64,000 bases of DNA from Mollicutes bacterium. GTDB taxonomy: Bacteria > Bacillota_I > Bacilli_A > Izemoplasmatales > Izemoplasmataceae. The stretch lies in the NCBI GenBank assembly GCA_003552925.1, contig PUOX01000064.1, forward strand, positions 1 to 64,000, read 5' to 3'. The notes beneath the pieces are model-generated. The model was not told the DNA's origin and searched no databases. It saw nothing but the letters and a program-made list of their open reading frames with translations. Shown here in pieces: positions 17,363 through 25,545 of this stretch (positions are counted from its first letter, which is position 1; each line of letters starts with the position of its first letter). The position numbers and the translations under genes were made by a program.

Positions 17363-17650
17363 TTAACGTTCGTTACGGATGACAATATGGCGAATGACAT
17401 CTTCGTTCATGCCAATCAATCGTTCAAACTCGCTGCGGGCGGTATCGTTGGCCTTGACGTTCATGACCACATAATACCCGCTTTTGTACTTCTCGATTTC
17501 GTAGGCGAGTTCGCGCATGCCCCATTCCTTGACGTCTTCAACTTCGGAATCGTTGTCGGTGATGACTTTGCCGAGCGATTCGATCAATTTTTTGCGCTTT
17601 TCTTCTTCTAAATCGGGGCGAATGATGTACATGATTTCATATTTTCGCAT
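17363..17650 (-). CDS. rpsF: 30S ribosomal protein S6
   Basis: The 95-residue S6 begins MRKYEIMYIIRPD and contains EWGMRELAYEIEKYKSGYYV. The ATG at 17650 has AAAGGAGG upstream. The frame extends further to 17698, but that part overlaps the leader RNA structure. First gene of the operon. Confidence 0.97.
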   Translation of the reverse strand: MRKYEIMYIIRPDLEEEKRKKLIESLGKVITDNDSEVEDVKEWGMRELAYEIEKYKSGYYVVMNVKANDTARSEFERLIGMNEDVIRHIVIRNER

Positions 17651-17661
17651 GATTAAACCTC

Positions 17662-17720
17662 CTTTTGGACAGATGGCCGCAGCCTTCGCTTGCGGCAAGG
17701 ATTGTGAGTTTTGCTCACGG
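17662..17720 (-). promoter_or_regulatory. Candidate S6:S18 autoregulatory leader
   Basis: The 70-base rpsF leader folds into two hairpins: GTGAG/CTCAC (17704-17718) and GCCGCA/TGCGGC (17676-17696). CCG triplets flank or open each. Known S6:S18 leader motifs use a helix with a conserved CCG to bind the protein pair, so the position and CCG fit. The exact consensus could not be tested. Confidence 0.45.
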
Positions 17721-17726
17721 TAGATA

Positions 17727-17755
17727 ATTATAGCACAGGGTAGGGGCCTTGTAAA
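17727..17755 (-). promoter_or_regulatory. Promoter of rpsF-ssb-rpsR
   Basis: TTTACA (17750-17755), a 17-base spacer, and TATAAT (17727-17732) with an upstream TGC. Confidence 0.8.
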
Positions 17756-17758
17756 TAC

Positions 17759-18487
17759 TTACCCTTTCTTTTTTAAGAGCTCAATCAATTCCTCATGCAT
17801 GGGGCGGATTATGCGATGTTCCGTATCGTAAAGCCGAAAGACGATGTCGCGGTCGGGATGGGCGTCGACAAAGTTTTGCGTATAGATTGGCGGGATGATT
17901 TCGTCGTTTTTCCCGTTCATCAAAATCGCGCGCGAGAAAGTCAGTTTCTCGCTTTGAGCGCTTGGATCCATCCGGGCGATTTTCTCCCGTTCTTCAACGA
18001 TGCGTGCCTCATGCTTGGCAAAATCTTTCTCCGTAAAACCGTTGAACGCCGATTCCGAGTAATTCGGGCTGCTCAAGAGCGCAACCAGAGTATGGACGTT
18101 TTCGGTTTTTACGGCGACGTTGTAGGCGATGTAACCGCCCATCGATACGCCGAGAACGTCAAAGCGTTCAAAACGGCTTGCGAAACGTTCACCATACACT
18201 TTGAGAATGTCGTCGGATGTCCGGTCGACGATGTCGAAAAGCTCTAGTTCGGAAAGGACTTTGTCTCTTGAGGCGAAGGGCTCTTCTCTTCGTTCCCCAT
18301 GCTTTTTCGCATCGACGGCGACGACGGTGTATCCGATTTTGACAAGCGAAGGACCGAGCAGTTTCAACACTTTTTCTTTGCTGCCGAAGATGCCGTGCTG
18401 CACAAACATCAGGCGGTCGCTGTGTTCCGAAGTATAAAGCGCGACCGGTACGCCTTGGAGTGTAAAAGATTCCCTACGCATCCGCAT
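17759..18487 (-). CDS. Alpha/beta hydrolase, YitV-like esterase
   Basis: The 242-residue protein has the nucleophile elbow GVSMGG (serine near residue 115), an early QHGIFGSKEK oxyanion segment, a C-terminal aspartate candidate in NGKNDEIIP, and a histidine in DTEHRI. These give a plausible Ser-Asp-His triad. The start overlaps the cinA 3' end by 14 bases; an alternative in-frame ATG lies at 18481. The substrate is unknown. YitV-type carboxylesterases are the closest recalled group. Confidence 0.8.
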   Translation of the reverse strand: MRMRRESFTLQGVPVALYTSEHSDRLMFVQHGIFGSKEKVLKLLGPSLVKIGYTVVAVDAKKHGERREEPFASRDKVLSELELFDIVDRTSDDILKVYGERFASRFERFDVLGVSMGGYIAYNVAVKTENVHTLVALLSSPNYSESAFNGFTEKDFAKHEARIVEEREKIARMDPSAQSEKLTFSRAILMNGKNDEIIPPIYTQNFVDAHPDRDIVFRLYDTEHRIIRPMHEELIELLKKKG

Positions 18488-19691
18488 CCGGCACCAAAAC
18501 CTTATACAGCAAATACAAAGCGTGCACGACGGCGCGCTTGCGAATCATCGAACGATCTCCGGAGAACAGTCGTTGGTGAACTTTTGTGACGCCTCCGGCG
18601 TGCACTCCGAAATAGACGGTGCCGACCGGCTTGTCATCGCTTCCGCCTTCAGGACCGGCGATGCCGGAGATGCTTAGCGATATGTCGGCGCCCGTTTTTT
18701 GCTTAAGCCGGTAAGCCATTTCGTAAACGGCTTGTTCGCTGACGGCGCCATATTCTTCAAGCAGTTTGGGGGAAACGCCCAATTGGCGGTTTTTTGCATC
18801 GTTCGAATACAGAATGTACGACTCTTTCAAAACGGAAGACGCTCCGGGAACGTCAACCAAACGAGACGTTAGCATCCCGCCCGTGCACGACTCGGCAAAA
18901 CTTACGACCTTTCCCTGCGACTTGAGCGCATGGACGACGTTGCCTTCGAGGGTTTCCTCAAAGGAACCGACAATGTAGGGCTTCAAACGTTTCTTGAAGG
19001 CGCGCATGGCCGAGTGAAGTTTCGCTTTGTCTTTCGATATGAACAAATACTTGATTTCGCCAAGGTTTGCATACGAGGCAATGTCAACGGACGGATGTTC
19101 GTCGTAAAAATCCTCTAGGTCGGCTTCAAGTTCGCTTTCGCCGCGTCCGACCAAGCGAAAGCCGTCACGATGGTAATCCTTGTCTCCATAAGGTTCGAGA
19201 TAACGCTCCACTTCTTTGAACATCGCCTGCATTTCTTTCGGCGGACCGGGCAAGGTGATGAGGGTTTTGTCTTCGACATGCAAAATCATGCCCGGGGCGG
19301 TGCCGACTTCGTTGCCCAAAATATGGGCGCCATCGGGAAAATAAGCCTGTTTGATGTTGGTTTTACGCATGGTGCGGCCGCTACGGACAAAATAGGCTTC
19401 AATCTTTTCAAGGGTCGGTTCATGTTTGACCAAAGGCAAATCGTAATAACGGCAGATGCTTTCTTTGGTCATATCGTCCCTAGTAAGGCCAAGACCGCCC
19501 GTGAAAAGCACCAAAGGGGTCTCGACGTTGGACAGGGCCTTGTGAATCAAGCTTTCCTCGTCTTTAATCGTATACGCTTCACGGACAAAAATCCCTAACG
19601 CTTGCAATCTTCTTGCAATGTAGGTCAAATTGCTGTTCAACGTTTGGCCGCTCAATAGCTCGTTGCCAACAGACACGATGGTGGCGTCCAT
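18474..19691 (-). CDS. cinA: CinA-like protein: MoCF-like domain plus nicotinamide-nucleotide amidase domain
   Basis: 405 residues. The N-terminal MoCF/COG1058 half shows IVSVGNELLSGQ and FTGGLGLTRDDMT. The C-terminal PncC-type deamidase half shows SFAESCTGGMLTSRL and SISGIAGPEGG. CinA recycles NMN in many bacteria and is competence-associated in Firmicutes. It forms a two-gene unit with the downstream hydrolase. Confidence 0.95.
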   Translation of the reverse strand: MDATIVSVGNELLSGQTLNSNLTYIARRLQALGIFVREAYTIKDEESLIHKALSNVETPLVLFTGGLGLTRDDMTKESICRYYDLPLVKHEPTLEKIEAYFVRSGRTMRKTNIKQAYFPDGAHILGNEVGTAPGMILHVEDKTLITLPGPPKEMQAMFKEVERYLEPYGDKDYHRDGFRLVGRGESELEADLEDFYDEHPSVDIASYANLGEIKYLFISKDKAKLHSAMRAFKKRLKPYIVGSFEETLEGNVVHALKSQGKVVSFAESCTGGMLTSRLVDVPGASSVLKESYILYSNDAKNRQLGVSPKLLEEYGAVSEQAVYEMAYRLKQKTGADISLSISGIAGPEGGSDDKPVGTVYFGVHAGGVTKVHQRLFSGDRSMIRKRAVVHALYLLYKVLVPDADA

Positions 19692-19716
19692 GAAATCACC
19701 AACTTTCTTTGTGAAG

Positions 19717-19746
19717 GAAAAGCGTCAAGGGGGACCCCAAGACGCT
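19717..19746 (-). terminator. Terminator after the small membrane protein gene
   Basis: AGCGTC (19721-19726) and GACGCT (19741-19746) form the base of a hairpin with an inner GGG/CCC stem and an A-A internal mismatch. TTTTCC follows in the leftward transcript. Confidence 0.65.
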
Positions 19747-19748
19747 AG

Positions 19749-20228
19749 TTATTCGGGCAAAGCGCTTAACAGAATCCATAGCATCAACGAAGTGCCGACG
19801 GCAATGCCCAAGATGAAAGAGACAACAATGATGGTATGACCTTTTGCGGCCAAATATTCTTTGCGGTCCTCGATGTTCTTGGCTTTTGAGTACAAGGAAA
19901 AGACCAAATACAGCAAGAAAATGAACACAAAGATGAAGAAAATGGTCAGCGGGATGTAAAACGTCGCAATTTCTATCGCTACGGAAAGCACGGTGGCGTC
20001 TTCGCCCGTGGCGAAGGGGTTCAAGCCAAACGCCGCATGCAACAGAGCAAGCACGAGCATGATGAACGCTACGATGCGATAGTGCTCAAAAAGCCCTCCG
20101 GGCTTGTAGGTGAACATCTTGCGGGGCACGATACGCTTATAGCGAAAATACTGGTAAAACACATCGATGAAAAACGTGATGAAAAACAGCATGAATGCAA
20201 AAACGAAATAATCAACAAACAGCTCCAT
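19749..20228 (-). CDS. Uncharacterised four-helix membrane protein
   Basis: 159 residues with four strongly hydrophobic segments (about 5-25, 48-68, 83-110 and 133-155). A positively charged loop (YFRYKRIVPRKMFTYKPGG) follows the first and KAKNIEDRKEYLAAKGH precedes the last. GAAAGGAAG precedes the ATG. Its terminator separates it from cinA. I do not recognise the family. Confidence 0.8.
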   Translation of the reverse strand: MELFVDYFVFAFMLFFITFFIDVFYQYFRYKRIVPRKMFTYKPGGLFEHYRIVAFIMLVLALLHAAFGLNPFATGEDATVLSVAIEIATFYIPLTIFFIFVFIFLLYLVFSLYSKAKNIEDRKEYLAAKGHTIIVVSFILGIAVGTSLMLWILLSALPE

Positions 20229-20257
20229 GAAATACTTCCTTTCAATTGAGAATAGAT

Positions 20258-21358
20258 TTATACATTAAACTTGAACAAGATGATGTCTCCGTCTTGAACC
20301 TTGTATTCTTTTCCTTCAAGACGCATTTTTCCTTTTTCTTTAACACCGGCAATAGAGCCATGTTCCTGTAAAACGTGAAAGGGGATGACTTCGGCTTTGA
20401 TGAAGCCTCTTTGGAAATCCGTATGGATGAGCCCGGCACATTCGTAGGCCGTCATGCCCTTTTGAAACGTCCATGCGCGGGCCTCTTTTGCATTGTGGGT
20501 GAAAAACGTCTCCAAATCCAACAGTTCGTACGTTTTCACAATCATCCGCTCTAAGCCCGTTGAGTTGAGTTCGAACGTCTCGAGATATTCTTGGCGTTCC
20601 TCTACGTCTAAAGCGATCAATTCTTCTTCCATTTGTGCGCAAATCTCCAAAAGCGCGCTGCCCTCTTCTTCGGCATGGTTGCGAAGCGCCTGAAGCTGAG
20701 GATGGTTTTCTTCCAACAGCGCGCCTTCAGAGACGTTGGCCACATACAGAATCGGCTTCATCGTAAGAAAACCGTAAGGCTTGAGCATCCGCCTTTCCTC
20801 TTTGGTGAAAGAAAGGTTCCTAAGCGGCTTGCCCTCCAACAAAGCCTCTTTCAAGACGCTGAAGAGTTCGTATTCTCGTTTGATCTCCTTGTCGACTTCC
20901 AGTCGGGCTTTTTTGCGAATCTTCGGGATTCGGTTGTCGACAACTTCCAAATCGGCCATAATCAACTCGACGTTCAACGTCTCGACATCACGGACCGCGT
21001 CAATGTTGCCGTCGACATGGGGAATGTCGCCGTTTTCGAAACAGCGGACCACATGCAATATGGCGTCGACTTCGCGAATCTGTGCCAAGAATCGGTTGCC
21101 AAGCCCTTCGCCCTTGCTGGCGTTTTTCACAAGGCCGGCGATGTCGATGAACTCATAGGCGGTGGGCACGGTTCTTTGGGGTTTCACAATGTCCGCTAGC
21201 GTCTTCAAACGCGAATCGGGCACATTGACAACGCCGATGTTCGGGTCTATGGTCGCAAAAGGATAATTCGCCGCATGGGCGCCGGCATCGGTCAAAGCGT
21301 TAAAGAGCGTCGACTTGCCGACATTTGGCAAACCGACGATTCCGGCTTTCAAAGACAC
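20258..21358 (-). CDS. ychF: Redox-regulated ATPase YchF/OLA1
   Basis: 366 residues, matching Firmicute YchF length. The P-loop is GLPNVGKSTLFNALT. The variant specificity motif NVSE replaces the GTPase NKxD and explains ATP preference in this family. A coiled-coil insertion and C-terminal TGS domain (ARAWTFQKGMTAYECAGLIH) are present. The GTG at 21358 has TTAGGAG at good spacing. An in-frame start at 21385 adds nine residues that are not family-like. Confidence 0.96.
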   Translation of the reverse strand: MSLKAGIVGLPNVGKSTLFNALTDAGAHAANYPFATIDPNIGVVNVPDSRLKTLADIVKPQRTVPTAYEFIDIAGLVKNASKGEGLGNRFLAQIREVDAILHVVRCFENGDIPHVDGNIDAVRDVETLNVELIMADLEVVDNRIPKIRKKARLEVDKEIKREYELFSVLKEALLEGKPLRNLSFTKEERRMLKPYGFLTMKPILYVANVSEGALLEENHPQLQALRNHAEEEGSALLEICAQMEEELIALDVEERQEYLETFELNSTGLERMIVKTYELLDLETFFTHNAKEARAWTFQKGMTAYECAGLIHTDFQRGFIKAEVIPFHVLQEHGSIAGVKEKGKMRLEGKEYKVQDGDIILFKFNV

Positions 21359-21388
21359 GCTATCAACTCCTAACACGACTACCATTGT

Positions 21389-21394
21389 ATTATA
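21389..21394 (-). promoter_or_regulatory. -10 element for ychF
   Basis: Consensus TATAAT about 30 bases upstream of the GTG. No convincing -35 is seen. Confidence 0.4.
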
Positions 21395-21420
21395 TTTCCG
21401 GAAAAATTACAACGAAGGTC

Positions 21421-22245
21421 TTAACGCTTTGTGTCCGCGCTTAAGACATACTCATACATAGAACTCTGCGGCGCCTTTTGATCGTAGACAAAGCGATACC
21501 CAAAGCCTTTATGGGTCATGGCGATGGCGAAGTGCGCAAGAGCGATGCCTCCATCAAGCGCTTGGAGATTGTATCCGAACGCTTTTTCCTTATAGCCGGG
21601 ATGGTAATGCAAATAGAAGTGCACTTTGTTTTCACGCACGAGCATCCGCCAAGGTTGTTTGTTGGAAGCGGAAGGGCCGATGCGGACGTATTCCAAAACG
21701 TCGGCGAGAGGATGGTCGGAAGACAACGGTTCGGAAAATTCGTCTTGGAACGCAATTTCACTAAGAGGCACACGGTTTGAAGCCTTGGAAAATTTGCGGA
21801 TGGCTTTTTCGCGCAACGTTGTCTTTTCGGCAGGAATGCCCACCGGCGAAACCGCGGGAATGATGTGCCCCCTTCTCGCGAAACGTTGAAACTGCTTGCG
21901 ATGAAAGGTTCCTCCCAGCCAAACCGTGCCGAATCCTTTGGCCGTCAAAGCCAGAATCAAACGTTCAAAAACATATCCGAAATCCACCAGGTGCCTGAAC
22001 GTGTTTTGCGTAGTGCCGCCAAAATAGGCGGAAGCGTTTTTGACAAAACCGTAGGTGCCGACTTTCTCCTTTTTGCCTTCTTGACGATCCAAGAAAAAAC
22101 TAAAGAGCTTCGCCGAATGCCCAAACGGTCCCCGTTCGCCTTGAAAGGCCTCGACGGTTTCGCGAACGAGGGCTTTTTGCTCTTCGGTAAGCGGTTTGTT
22201 TTGATAGGTGCGGACACTTCGTCGTTTGCGAATCGCCTCTTCCAT
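21421..22245 (-). CDS. Nitroreductase-family protein, TM1586 type
   Basis: The 274-residue protein starts EEAIRKRRSVRTYQNKPLT, a typical FMN-binding RRS segment. A duplicated-half layout follows: VWLGGTFHRKQF in the first half, and RIGPSASNKQPWRMLV (the SxxNxQPW flavin contact) in the second. Fused-half forms are the putative TM-nitroreductase family. The physiological substrate is unknown. It is the last gene of a tatD-protease-nitroreductase run. Confidence 0.85.
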   Translation of the reverse strand: MEEAIRKRRSVRTYQNKPLTEEQKALVRETVEAFQGERGPFGHSAKLFSFFLDRQEGKKEKVGTYGFVKNASAYFGGTTQNTFRHLVDFGYVFERLILALTAKGFGTVWLGGTFHRKQFQRFARRGHIIPAVSPVGIPAEKTTLREKAIRKFSKASNRVPLSEIAFQDEFSEPLSSDHPLADVLEYVRIGPSASNKQPWRMLVRENKVHFYLHYHPGYKEKAFGYNLQALDGGIALAHFAIAMTHKGFGYRFVYDQKAPQSSMYEYVLSADTKR

Positions 22246-22257
22246 AACTAGCCTCCT

Positions 22258-23400
22258 TTACGGACGAACGTCGTCTGGATGAATCTGCAAGGTCACATAG
22301 TCGGTTTCTTGCAGAGTATCGTTGCGGTAATATCTTAGGGACACGCGGTCGCCCACTTGCGAGTTCAAGATGGCTTCTCGCAAGGCGTTGAAGTTCAAGA
22401 TGTCGACGTAGTCGTCCCAATCTTCGAGTTTGTATCCGACGATGATGTCTCCCTCGCGCAATCCGGCTTCTTCAGCCCCGCCGCCGCTTTGGACATCGCT
22501 CAGGCAAACACCGAAGGGCTGGTTGCAGTCGCTGACTTGCGCCATGGCACGTACGCCTAAGTAGGGTCTTTCCACATACCCTTTCTCCTCCAAATCGGCG
22601 ATGATGCGGGAGACGGTGTTCGAAGGAATCGCAAAACCGATGTTGTCGGCTTTGTCGCTTACAATTTTCATGTTGTTGATGCCAATCAGGTTGCCGTTGA
22701 TGTCAAAAAGGGCTCCGCCCGAGTTGCCGGGGGAAATGGCCGCATCGTGTTGGATGAACGGCACTTCAAACTCGCTTCCGGGAACATAGCGAGACAATCC
22801 GGACACGACGCCCAAGGTCACCGTTCCGTAGTAATCAAACCCGAGCGGGTTTCCAACGGCAATGGCGAAACGGCCGGGTTTAAGCTCGTAGGAATCCGCA
22901 AACGAGACTACGGGAAAGTTGTCGTTGGCTTTGAACGTCAATACGGCAAGGTCGGTCGTCTTGTCTTTGCCCAGCACTTCGACGTTGCGGTTTTCAACGG
23001 TGAAAAGCATGCCGTTGCGCTCGTAGACAACCTCGATGCTTCGATAGTTTTCGATGACATGATGGTTGGTCACCGCGTAAAAGGTGCTGCCCTCTTTGCG
23101 ATAGACCACCGCCGAACCGGTGCTGCCTCCGCCTGTGAACAACGTACCCGTAACACGCAAGCCGACGACCGCATCCTTGTTTCGTTCAATCATGTCGGTG
23201 AGAACTTCTTCGAAAGACTCAAGATCGTAGTGGACATTCTCGTACGCTTCGGGCATCAGCGACTCAATCAGTTGAATCAGCTCTTGTTCGGTGTAGCGTC
23301 CCGTATCGATTTCTTCTTCCTCTTCAAACCAAAAATCACATCCGGAAAGACCAAGCAGGACAAATACAAGCGCAAAGACAATCAGCCATTTTTTCATCAT
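22258..23400 (-). CDS. HtrA/DegP-like serine protease, predicted lipoprotein
   Basis: About 380 residues. A signal sequence ends in lipobox LSGC, and an acidic stretch EEEEE follows. The trypsin-like domain shows the triad VTNHHVI (His), TTDLAV (Asp) and SPGNSGGAL (Ser). One C-terminal PDZ domain follows (YLGVRAMAQV, then GGGAEEAGLREGDIIVGYKL). HtrA proteins degrade misfolded envelope proteins. Most Firmicute HtrA are anchored by a membrane helix, so a lipid anchor is a variation. The start is one of three closely spaced ATGs (23406, 23400, 23397). Confidence 0.9.
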   Translation of the reverse strand: MMKKWLIVFALVFVLLGLSGCDFWFEEEEEIDTGRYTEQELIQLIESLMPEAYENVHYDLESFEEVLTDMIERNKDAVVGLRVTGTLFTGGGSTGSAVVYRKEGSTFYAVTNHHVIENYRSIEVVYERNGMLFTVENRNVEVLGKDKTTDLAVLTFKANDNFPVVSFADSYELKPGRFAIAVGNPLGFDYYGTVTLGVVSGLSRYVPGSEFEVPFIQHDAAISPGNSGGALFDINGNLIGINNMKIVSDKADNIGFAIPSNTVSRIIADLEEKGYVERPYLGVRAMAQVSDCNQPFGVCLSDVQSGGGAEEAGLREGDIIVGYKLEDWDDYVDILNFNALREAILNSQVGDRVSLRYYRNDTLQETDYVTLQIHPDDVRP

Positions 23401-23402
23401 CG

Positions 23403-24167
23403 TCATTCCTTCAAACGAAATAGTTTTGACGCGTTCTCGCTGGTTGCTTGAGCGAGTTCCTCATAGCTCATTCCGCGTAAAGAGGCAATTGCCTCGACAA
23501 TCAGCGGAAGGTAGCTGGAATCGTTTTGTTTTCCACGGTAGGGGTGCGGCGCAAGAAACGGGGCGTCCGTTTCCACAAGCAAGCGGTCCAACGGAACTTT
23601 CCGGGCCACTTCTTTCGGGGCTTTCGCGTTTTTGAACGTCACCGGGCCGCCTAAGGAGATGTGAAGGCCGAGCGCCAAAAACTTCTCCGCCATTTCGGCC
23701 GAGCCGCTGTAGCAGTGCATGACGCCTTTGATGGGCGCATATTTGGCGAGGATTTCATACGTGGCCTCGCTCGCATCGCGCATATGGACCACAATCGGCA
23801 AATCCGTCTCTTTCGCCAGTTTGACTTGGCGTTCAAAAAGCTTTAGCTGTTCGTTTTTGTCGTCTTTGCCCCGGTAGAAATCCAAGCCGCATTCACCAAG
23901 CGCACGAACGAAAGGATGTTTCAGCTGTTCTTGCAGGCGCTCGAAATCCTCTTCGCGAAAGTCCGGCGCATGGCTCGGATGCAAGCCTGCGGTGGCGAAT
24001 ACGCCGGCATGCTCTTCGGCAATCTTGGCGGCGATGTCGTTGGTCTGTGGTGTGAAACCGACGACAATCATTTTCTCCACGTTTTGGCCGCGCGCTTTCT
24101 CCAAATAATGCGTTAGGTCCTCATACAGTACATCGTTGTTCAAATGGACATGGGTATCGACAATCAT
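23403..24167 (-). CDS. tatD: TatD family metal-dependent hydrolase (DNase)
   Basis: The 254-residue TIM-barrel has metal ligands in DTHVHLNND, GECGLDFY, VVHMRDA, MHCYSGSAE and ETDAPFLAPHPYRG. The ATG at 24167 is preceded by TAGGAGTG; the upstream GTG lies in that site. The stop overlaps the first ATG of the HtrA gene (ATGA), suggesting coupling. In B. subtilis yabD/tatD follows metS. Here it follows tuf instead. Confidence 0.93.
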   Translation of the reverse strand: MIVDTHVHLNNDVLYEDLTHYLEKARGQNVEKMIVVGFTPQTNDIAAKIAEEHAGVFATAGLHPSHAPDFREEDFERLQEQLKHPFVRALGECGLDFYRGKDDKNEQLKLFERQVKLAKETDLPIVVHMRDASEATYEILAKYAPIKGVMHCYSGSAEMAEKFLALGLHISLGGPVTFKNAKAPKEVARKVPLDRLLVETDAPFLAPHPYRGKQNDSSYLPLIVEAIASLRGMSYEELAQATSENASKLFRLKE

Positions 24168-24230
24168 GTGTATCACTCCTACTAACTATTATACAACGAC
24201 CTGGACAAATTAAAATGAAAATACGCAGTT

Positions 24231-24262
24231 GAAAAAACCCGATCCTTTTTCAAGGACCGGGT
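24231..24262 (-). terminator. Terminator of tuf
   Basis: An 11-bp stem with one G-T pair (24237-24247 with 24252-24262) is followed by TTTTTTC in the leftward transcript. Confidence 0.85.
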
Positions 24263-24276
24263 CTTTAAAGCGGGAA

Positions 24277-25467
24277 TTAGTCGGAAACTTCTGCGACAAC
24301 GCCAGCGCCTACGGTACGTCCGCCTTCGCGGATGGAGAATTTCGTACCTTGTTCAAGAGCGATGGGGTAGATGAGTTCAACGTTCATCTCAATGTTGTCG
24401 CCCGGCATAACCATTTCAACGCCTTCAGGCAATTGGATGACGCCGGTGACGTCTGTGGTGCGGAAATAGAATTGCGGTCTGTAGTTGGAGAAGAAGGGGG
24501 TATGACGGCCGCCTTCGTCTTTGCTCAGAACGTATACTTCACAACGGAACTTGGTGTGTGGAGTAACGCTGCCTGGCTTGGCGAGTACTTGACCGCGTTG
24601 GATGTCGTCACGGGTTACGCCGCGTAGCAGCGCGCCGATGTTGTCGCCCGCTTCGGCTTCGTCAAGAAGCTTGCGGAACATCTCGACACCGGTAACGACA
24701 GTCTTGCGTGTCGGCTTGATACCGACGATTTCAACTTCGTCTTGAACCTTGACTTTACCGCGTTCAACACGGCCGGTCGCGACGGTTCCGCGTCCGGTAA
24801 TGGTGAATACGTCCTCGATGGGCATCAAGAACGGCTTGTCGGTTTCGCGGACAGGGTCGGGGATGTATTCGTCGATGGTGTTCATCAGTTCAAGGATTTT
24901 TTCCTCTTGTTCTTCATCGCCTTCAAGGGCTTTAAGGGCGGATCCGCGTACGACGGGGATTGCGTCGCCGTCAAACTCGTATTCGCTCAAGAGTTCGCGG
25001 ATTTCCATTTCAACAAGTTCGAGAAGTTCTTCGTCTTCCACCATGTCCGTTTTGTTCATGTAGACGACGAGTTGGGGTACGCCAACTTGGCGAGCGAGAA
25101 GAATATGCTCGCGTGTTTGTGGCATGGGTCCGTCCGCGGCGCTAACGACAAGAATGGCTCCGTCCATTTGCGCGGCACCTGTAATCATGTTTTTAACGTA
25201 GTCTGCGTGACCCGGGCAGTCCACGTGCGCGTAGTGGCGTTTTTCGGTGGCGTATTCGATATGCATCGTATTGATGGTGATGCCTCGTTCTTTTTCTTCT
25301 GGAGCCTTGTCGATAGAGTCATAGTCTTGTGCGGCGGTATCGCCAATGCCCCGGCGGTTCAATACGGTCGCGATTGCGGCGGTCAACGTCGTTTTTCCAT
25401 GGTCGACGTGTCCGATGGTACCAATATTTACATGGGTTCCTTTACGTACAAATTTTTCTTTTCCCAT
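24277..25467 (-). CDS. tuf: Translation elongation factor Tu
   Basis: The 396-residue GTPase delivers aminoacyl-tRNA. G1 is [10 protein letters not shown]3 [12 protein letters not shown], and G4 NKTD (usually NKCD, a Cys to Thr change). Domains 2 and 3 are complete, ending [14 protein letters not shown]. It has its own promoter and terminator apart from fusA, so it can be expressed to higher levels than the str operon. Confidence 0.98.
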   Translation of the reverse strand: MGKEKFVRKGTHVNIGTIGHVDHGKTTLTAAIATVLNRRGIGDTAAQDYDSIDKAPEEKERGITINTMHIEYATEKRHYAHVDCPGHADYVKNMITGAAQMDGAILVVSAADGPMPQTREHILLARQVGVPQLVVYMNKTDMVEDEELLELVEMEIRELLSEYEFDGDAIPVVRGSALKALEGDEEQEEKILELMNTIDEYIPDPVRETDKPFLMPIEDVFTITGRGTVATGRVERGKVKVQDEVEIVGIKPTRKTVVTGVEMFRKLLDEAEAGDNIGALLRGVTRDDIQRGQVLAKPGSVTPHTKFRCEVYVLSKDEGGRHTPFFSNYRPQFYFRTTDVTGVIQLPEGVEMVMPGDNIEMNVELIYPIALEQGTKFSIREGGRTVGAGVVAEVSD

Positions 25468-25506
25468 TGTTGAATTTCCTCCTTTATTTGGTCTTATAAC
25501 ACCGTT

Positions 25507-25535
25507 ATTTTATCGTATTCTAAATGAGAATGCAA
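25507..25535 (-). promoter_or_regulatory. Promoter of tuf
   Basis: TTGCAT (25530-25535), a 17-base spacer, and TAAAAT (25507-25512) in the fusA-tuf gap. Confidence 0.65.
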
Positions 25536-25545
25536 GTTAAATCAG

